Assembly (NCBI GenBank): GCA_050942555.1
Contig: JBMNNN010000060.1
Location: 1 to 10,469 of the forward strand
Length of the DNA: 10,469 bases
Direction of reading: 5' to 3'
Source of the DNA: JAAYXU01 sp050942555
GTDB taxonomy: Bacteria; Bacillota; Clostridia; Christensenellales; UMGS416
Shown here: one piece after another, positions 6,983 to 10,469 of the stretch
Layout: each line of letters begins with the position of its first letter
Numbering within the stretch: position 1 is the stretch's first letter
Program-made: the position numbers and the translations under genes
The notes under the pieces: generated by a model
Database searches by the model: none
What the model was told of the DNA's origin: nothing
The model's input: the letters and a program-made list of their open reading frames with translations, nothing else

Positions 6983-7688
6983 TACCATGCTTCCCGCCTG
7001 AACGCTCCCAGACCGGCACCGCCATCGTGCCGCGCAGGTACCGGGGTACCAGATTCCTGGGGTCATCCGTTTCGCCGGCGGCTATCATCGCCGCGCCCAG
7101 CAGCCCTGCCACCGCTGCCCGCTGCATCCGGAACGGCGGGGGCGCGATATGGGCCCGGTCTCCCAGTGCGGCCGTGAGCGTCGGCCCGTAAGGCTCGACG
7201 CCGTCCCCGGTGAAAAGCACCGGTTTATCGCTGCGCGAAAGCTCGTCGACCAGCGCATTGAGACCGAGGGCCCGGTCGGGCGTCAGTCGCTCGAGATGCT
7301 GGCCGCCCGCGAAGGTCGCTGTATAGACCTGCTCGCGCCGCGCGTCCATCGCCGGCACGATGAGCCCGTCGAATATGCCGCAGCCCGCAGCCAGCACATG
7401 AAGCGTACTCACAGCGGCGACCGGGATGCGCAGCGCACGCGCCATGCCCTTGACGGTCGCGACGCCTATGCGCAGCCCGGTGAAGGAACCCGGCCCGTCG
7501 GTCACAGCCAGCGCTTCCAGATCCGCAGGCTGCCACGCCGCAAGGCGCATCGCGGACTCGACGAGAGGCATCAGATTCCGGGAATGGGTCATCCCGCTGC
7601 GGAGGTTTCCTTCGAATACGATCCGGTGGCCATCCAGCAGCGCCGCGGATGCAGCCGCGGACGATGTATCGATCGCGAGCAGTTTCAT
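6975..7688 (-). CDS. tsaB: tRNA threonylcarbamoyladenosine biosynthesis protein TsaB
   Basis: TsaB is the inactive ASKHA-fold partner of TsaD. With TsaE they transfer threonylcarbamoyl to A37 of ANN-decoding tRNAs (t6A). The 237-residue protein has the N-terminal strand MKLLAIDTSS (1-10) and the family signature PGSFTGLRIGVATVKGMA at about 66-83. Only the N-terminal half is well conserved, as usual for TsaB, and the metal-binding histidines of TsaD are absent, so it is not TsaD. Its ATG overlaps the tsaE stop as ATGA, a four-base overlap that points to coupled translation. rimI begins inside its last codons. tsaD, often the next gene in this cluster, is missing from the window and must lie elsewhere. 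The name is secure from the signature and the order of genes. Confidence 0.95.
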   Translation of the reverse strand: MKLLAIDTSSAAASAALLDGHRIVFEGNLRSGMTHSRNLMPLVESAMRLAAWQPADLEALAVTDGPGSFTGLRIGVATVKGMARALRIPVAAVSTLHVLAAGCGIFDGLIVPAMDARREQVYTATFAGGQHLERLTPDRALGLNALVDELSRSDKPVLFTGDGVEPYGPTLTAALGDRAHIAPPPFRMQRAAVAGLLGAAMIAAGETDDPRNLVPRYLRGTMAVPVWERSGGKHGNG

Positions 7689-8164
7689 TCTGTCAGTCCT
7701 TCCAGACGGCGCTGCCAGTCGCCGTCCCCCGCAAGCGCGAAGATCCGCTGTTCCTCATGCGCTCCGGGCGTTATCGTAATGCCCAGCCGATCCGCCGGAA
7801 GCAGCCCGGCGACCGGTTCGGGCCATTCGATGAGCACGATGTGATGGCCGTCCATCTGCTCCTCCACCTCCATCGCCACCCATTCGTCTGTCCGCGCCAC
7901 CCGGTAGAGATCGAAATGGCACACGGGCACCGGCCCCTCATAGAGGTGCATCAGCGCGTAAGTCGGGCTGGAGGCGCGGACGCGGCAGCCCGCACCCCGG
8001 CAGACGCCCCGAATGAGAGCGGTCTTGCCTGCGCCCAGATCGCCCTCGAGCGTCACGACCGCGCCTGGAAAAAGCCGGGCTCCAAGCCTTTCCCCCAGCG
8101 CTTCAGTTTCCTCAACGGAGTTGGTCGCAATCGTCCTGCGCATCGCCGTGTGTCCCGTCGTCAT
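7685..8164 (-). CDS. tsaE: tRNA threonylcarbamoyladenosine biosynthesis ATPase TsaE
   Basis: TsaE is the small P-loop ATPase that resets the TsaBD complex during t6A formation on tRNA. The 159-residue product has the normal length. Walker A is GDLGAGKT (41-48), preceded by a short N-terminal TNSVEETEALGERLG block typical of the family. SPTY (66-69), HFDLYR (83-88) and IEWPE (112-116) are further conserved motifs. The start at 8164 is supported by an ATGA overlap with the ribU stop. A second ATG seven codons further in could also serve and would give the more usual N terminus. It is followed by tsaB through another ATGA overlap. Lying directly after ribU, it is probably on a transcript controlled by the FMN riboswitch at 8864-9022. 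Confidence 0.96.
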   Translation of the reverse strand: MTTGHTAMRRTIATNSVEETEALGERLGARLFPGAVVTLEGDLGAGKTALIRGVCRGAGCRVRASSPTYALMHLYEGPVPVCHFDLYRVARTDEWVAMEVEEQMDGHHIVLIEWPEPVAGLLPADRLGITITPGAHEEQRIFALAGDGDWQRRLEGLTE

Positions 8165-8823
8165 GCTTGACCGGCGCGCCCGTGCGTTCCATGGAGTACC
8201 GGGGAAAGCGGCTTATAGATGAGCAGCGTCACCAGGCTGATAAGAAGCCCCTTAAGAAGGTTGAAGGGCACGACGACCCACAGCATATACGTCCCCAGCG
8301 TCAGCGATTCGACCAGGGGGACGGCTGCCGCCGCTGCCGCCAATATCTCATCGACCGATACGCCCATCAGCTCGGCAAACGCCGGGATCAGTACATAATA
8401 ATTGGTCAGGCTGGCCGCGGCGGTCATCGCAACCGTACCTGCAGCCATGCCCACGAGAGCGCACTGACGGTTCTTGCGGTGCCAGTAAATGAAGCCTGCC
8501 GGGATCACAAAGGCAGCGCTCATCACGAAGTCGGCCAGCTCCCCGATCCCGCCGCTCGTGGAGTGGGTCAGCCCCACCAGATCCTTGACGGCTACGATGA
8601 TGAATCCGGCACAGGGCCCCAGCGCGTAGGTTCCGATCATCGCCGGAAGGTTGGAAAAATCCAGCTTCATCCAAACCGGCATGAACGGAACCGGAAACTC
8701 TGGGAAATAGAACAGCACCGACGACAGCGCCGCCAGTATCGCGATGACCGTCATCGTGCGGGTCGCAAACAAACCGCTTGCCTTGCCTTTCTCTGCCCTG
8801 CCCATATTGTCCTTTTTATTCAT
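8161..8823 (-). CDS. ribU: Riboflavin ECF transporter substrate-binding component RibU
   Basis: RibU is the membrane S component that binds riboflavin and docks with the shared EcfA-EcfA'-EcfT energising module, which is not encoded here. The 220-residue product is mostly hydrophobic, with about six membrane segments (roughly 24-42, 59-81, 98-115, 121-145, 162-185, 187-204). Family features are KLDFSNLPAMIGTYALGP (53-70), the GGIGELADFVMS turn (91-102), NYYVLIP (141-147) and PFNLLKG (186-192). The FMN riboswitch directly upstream makes a flavin substrate near certain. The longest frame starts inside the aptamer and is rejected. ATG 8823 is used, although its ribosome binding site is weak. ATG 8805, six codons later, has AAGGA four bases before it and is a real alternative. 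The stop overlaps tsaE by ATGA. Confidence 0.94.
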   Translation of the reverse strand: MNKKDNMGRAEKGKASGLFATRTMTVIAILAALSSVLFYFPEFPVPFMPVWMKLDFSNLPAMIGTYALGPCAGFIIVAVKDLVGLTHSTSGGIGELADFVMSAAFVIPAGFIYWHRKNRQCALVGMAAGTVAMTAAASLTNYYVLIPAFAELMGVSVDEILAAAAAAVPLVESLTLGTYMLWVVVPFNLLKGLLISLVTLLIYKPLSPVLHGTHGRAGQA

Positions 8824-8863
8824 GACCCTATTGCCCCCATCCTGCATTCTCGGAGTTTTCCAT

Positions 8864-8890
8864 GAAGAAAACCCCGGACAGACTCCGGGG
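8864..8890 (-). terminator. Rho-independent terminator of the FMN riboswitch
   Basis: In the transcript CCCCGGA and TCCGGGG form a perfect seven-base-pair stem (8872-8890) around the loop GTCTG. TTTTCTTC follows at 8864-8871. It lies 18 bases after the aptamer and before the ribU start, the layout of a transcription-attenuating OFF switch. Its 5' arm is also part of the antiterminator pairing. Confidence 0.88.
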
Positions 8891-9018
8891 CAGAATAACA
8901 AAAACCGTATGTCTTTTCCCATCCAGACTCTCACTGTCGGCATCGGAATCGCACCGATTCAACCCTTACGGGCTCGCGGGCTATAACCGCCGGTAGGGAT
9001 TTGCGCCCTGCCCCAAAG
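8883..9018 (-). promoter_or_regulatory. Antiterminator pairing of the FMN riboswitch
   Basis: CTTTGGGGCAG (9008-9018), which includes part of the 5' P1 strand and of the conserved core, can pair with CTGCCCCGGAG (8883-8893), which includes the 5' arm of the terminator. This gives 11 pairs including two G-U. The pairing excludes both the ligand-bound aptamer and the terminator, so it is the expected ON structure. Complementarity is seen directly; use in the cell is inferred. Confidence 0.72.
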
Positions 9019-9022
9019 ACAT
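8909..9022 (-). ncRNA. FMN riboswitch aptamer (RFN element)
   Basis: The minus strand carries the conserved RFN core almost unchanged: GGGGCAGGG near the 5' side, ACCGGCGGT, AGCCCGCGAGC, a short CCC-GTAA-GGG hairpin, an ATCGG/CCGAT hairpin, CCGACAGT, and GGATGGGAAAAGA at the 3' side. The closing P1 helix pairs ATGTCTTT (9015-9022) with AAAGACAT (8909-8916), eight perfect pairs. The element sits between a strong promoter and ribU, and a terminator follows. FMN binding should stabilise P1 and permit termination, lowering transporter expression when flavin is plentiful. The identity is secure; the mechanism follows from the family and the visible structures. Confidence 0.97.
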
Positions 9023-9034
9023 TTCCTGATGCCT

Positions 9035-9064
9035 ATTATAGCGCATCTGTATTTGCCCGGTCAA
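9035..9064 (-). promoter_or_regulatory. Promoter of the riboswitch-ribU-tsaE-tsaB-rimI operon
   Basis: TTGACC (9059-9064) and a perfect TATAAT (9035-9040) are separated by 18 bases on the minus strand. Transcription should begin near 9028, only a few bases before the aptamer P1 helix. The -35 lies inside an imperfect inverted repeat described among the findings. Confidence 0.83.
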
Positions 9065-9086
9065 GGGGCCCTGCGTGCCTGACCGC

Positions 9087-10049
9087 CTACCCTTCCATCC
9101 TGCAGGAGTATCCGTCTTCAAATGTAACGACCAGCGTCAGTCGCAGCGACTCCGCGGACGCCCGATCTAGTTCAAGCTCGGGAAAATCCTCTTTGTAATT
9201 GATGGTCTGGAGAAAGTAGTAGGAATCCCACCCCGGCTGCGCGCCTTTCTCCTCGCCCCCGAACTGCTTTGCGAACTCCGCGAACGACACGTTCTGATCG
9301 ATCTGTCCGGAAGCGATCGCGATATTATAATGCTCCAGTAAATCCATCTCCGCACCCAATATCAGCTGATCGGTTACTTCCTGGCTGTCTATGCACTCGT
9401 CCCTGTGCCAGATCTCCGCGACAACCCTGGTCATCCCAAATCCGTCGAGCCCGAAGTCGCGCACAGCAAAAGAACAGTTGAACTCTATCTCATCCTCGCC
9501 TGTAACGGTTCCGCCGCTCTCCTGCCTCACCCGGTCAGCATAGAACTCGTCATAGAGTCTCATATGCTGGGGATAGACGTTGAGCACCGACTCGCCGCCG
9601 TCGCCGGTGCGCTCGATGATGTCGATCTCATAGTTATGAGACAGCGCGATCGCCGCCTCGGCCGTATAGGTTAGTCCCTGGGCCCGTTCAAGCGGGATCT
9701 CCCGCGCCGAATCTCCGTCCTCATTGCTGCAAACGATATAGAGCGCCGCGCCGCCCGATACGGATTTGACATCCACCGAGAGCGCGATTTGTGCCTGTCC
9801 GCTCGTCGTATCGATGCTCTGATATTTGTAGCCAAATCCAGCCAGGCGGTCGTCCTGTTGGGTCAGCAGATTCTGTATTTGGGCCGCGGTGTTGCCGCTT
9901 ACGGCGTTTACCTGGCTTGTCAGGTATACAAGCTGCGAGTATAGCTGCTCATACCGGTCGTTCATAATATTATTCGTCCGCACACCCAGTATGCATGTGA
10001 CGACTAGTCCGACCGCCAGCAGTATGATAATGGCTTTTTGTGCGTTCAT
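9087..10049 (-). CDS. Hypothetical membrane-anchored extracytoplasmic protein
   Basis: I do not recognise this 320-residue protein. Residues 6-23 form one hydrophobic segment after a short N terminus with one lysine, which suggests a signal anchor with the rest outside the cell. A cysteine at 19 is not in a lipobox, since the preceding residues are VVT. Residues about 28-70, rich in Q, L and N, could form a short coiled coil. The remainder is acidic and alternates hydrophobic and polar residues, suggesting beta-rich domains at about 80-160 and 185-320, perhaps immunoglobulin-like. Cysteines at 107, 192, 219 and 316 might form disulfides. The start at 10049 is set by AAAGGA nine bases upstream; the longest frame begins 33 bases earlier within the promoter region. 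It has its own promoter and lies between hemZ and the ribU riboswitch, neither of which suggests a role. Confidence 0.8.
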   Translation of the reverse strand: MNAQKAIIILLAVGLVVTCILGVRTNNIMNDRYEQLYSQLVYLTSQVNAVSGNTAAQIQNLLTQQDDRLAGFGYKYQSIDTTSGQAQIALSVDVKSVSGGAALYIVCSNEDGDSAREIPLERAQGLTYTAEAAIALSHNYEIDIIERTGDGGESVLNVYPQHMRLYDEFYADRVRQESGGTVTGEDEIEFNCSFAVRDFGLDGFGMTRVVAEIWHRDECIDSQEVTDQLILGAEMDLLEHYNIAIASGQIDQNVSFAEFAKQFGGEEKGAQPGWDSYYFLQTINYKEDFPELELDRASAESLRLTLVVTFEDGYSCRMEG

Positions 10050-10080
10050 AGCAAGGATTCCTTTCAACGATATCATCAGC

Positions 10081-10108
10081 ATTATGCCATGCGATCTTTC
10101 AATAACAA
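10081..10108 (-). promoter_or_regulatory. Promoter of the hypothetical anchored protein gene
   Basis: TTGTTA (10103-10108) and CATAAT (10081-10086) are 16 bases apart on the minus strand, and TGG before the -10 makes an extended -10. It lies in the short gap after hemZ and would give a leader of about 25 bases with the AAAGGA site. An ATG at 10082 would fall within the -10, which supports the later start. Confidence 0.6.
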
Positions 10109-10127
10109 ACTTATAGCGACTGACAGT

Positions 10128-10469
10128 TTACTTTCGCCGATTTGTCCGATTATTGAAAAACACTCTTTTTTTCTCTATCGCGGCGTCGATCCGCTCGATA
10201 TAGTGGGGCACACCCTTCGGGTTGGCCAGCCTTTCGTGAACCGAGCGGCTGAAATCCATGCGCCGGGATATGCCGCCCGCTCCGAATGCCACGATCGAAT
10301 GGGTTTCCTCCATCATGTCGATATTGTAGAGGCACTGTCTGCCGGGCAGCGTGTATCCGACGTTCTCTAGGTTTCCGGTCATGTACTTCTGCCGGTATAG
10401 ATAGTATGGAATCATCCCCATCGATATCGCCGCACGCCTGGACAGCGCGATACACGCTTCAACCGTGGC
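10128..10469 (-). CDS. hemZ: HemZ-type coproporphyrinogen III dehydrogenase-like radical SAM protein, 3' end only
   Basis: Only the last 113 residues lie in the window; the frame stays open to the right edge. The block PYYLYRQKYMTGNLENVGY followed by PGRQCLYNIDMMEE and the glycine-rich AFGAGGISR matches the C-terminal part of HemZ. HemZ is the clostridial and bacillar relative of oxygen-independent coproporphyrinogen III oxidase HemN. The radical SAM CxxxCxxC motif would be near the N terminus or centre and is not visible here. Family members are linked to haem synthesis, although the real reaction of HemZ is less certain than that of HemN. The end, with YIERIDAAIEKKR, is typical. It is followed by the hypothetical anchored protein, which has its own promoter. 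No strong terminator is seen after the stop. Confidence 0.88.
   Translation of the reverse strand, partial: ATVEACIALSRRAAISMGMIPYYLYRQKYMTGNLENVGYTLPGRQCLYNIDMMEETHSIVAFGAGGISRRMDFSRSVHERLANPKGVPHYIERIDAAIEKKRVFFNNRTNRRK

Noticed and set aside
6983..7066. N-terminal extension of rimI by 28 codons
   Set aside because: It overlaps tsaB and adds arginine/tryptophan-rich sequence with no GNAT character; a suitable ATG and ribosome binding site exist at the tsaB end.
8824..8943. N-terminal extension of ribU by 40 codons
   Set aside because: It runs through the riboswitch terminator and into the 3' side of the aptamer, which are untranslated leader.

Overview
The window reads as a chromosomal stretch of a moderately GC-rich member of the Bacillota, most likely a clostridial lineage. 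This is inferred from a HemZ-type radical SAM gene, a RibU-type riboflavin transporter behind an FMN riboswitch, strong purine-rich ribosome binding sites and housekeeping-type TTGACA/TATAAT promoters. I see no mobile element, rRNA, tRNA, CRISPR array or prophage gene. Every supported gene is on the minus strand, so transcription runs from high to low coordinates and the window is described in that order.

Right end (10469 to 9087): the 3' end of hemZ enters from beyond the window. Next is an unrecognised 320-residue membrane-anchored protein with its own promoter. Middle (9064 to 6512): a strong promoter leads into a complete FMN riboswitch, with aptamer, antiterminator and terminator all readable, and then ribU, tsaE, tsaB and rimI. 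The ribU/tsaE and tsaE/tsaB junctions are 4-base ATGA overlaps, and the rimI start lies just inside the end of tsaB. The riboswitch therefore appears to head an operon that includes tRNA t6A genes as well as the flavin transporter. The usual partner tsaD is not in the window.

Next (6427 to 4180): gap, glycolytic NAD-type GAPDH, has its own promoter and is followed by a GC-rich hairpin and mnmA, the tRNA U34 2-thiolase. Between mnmA and the next promoter is a previously unlisted 53-codon reading frame (4049 to 3888) with a very good ribosome binding site.

Left end (3838 to 36): a near-consensus promoter drives pgm, rfbA and rfbB. These three consecutive steps take glucose-6-phosphate to glucose-1-phosphate, then dTDP-glucose, then dTDP-4-keto-6-deoxyglucose. 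This is the entry to dTDP-rhamnose or a related deoxysugar for the cell envelope. The later genes (rfbC, rfbD) are not seen and may lie beyond the left edge.

Most of the region is ordinary core metabolism. The points most worth checking are the FMN-switch/t6A operon, the small ORF, the unknown anchored protein, and the almost identical core promoters of gap and pgm. I found no convincing evidence of an undescribed multi-gene system.
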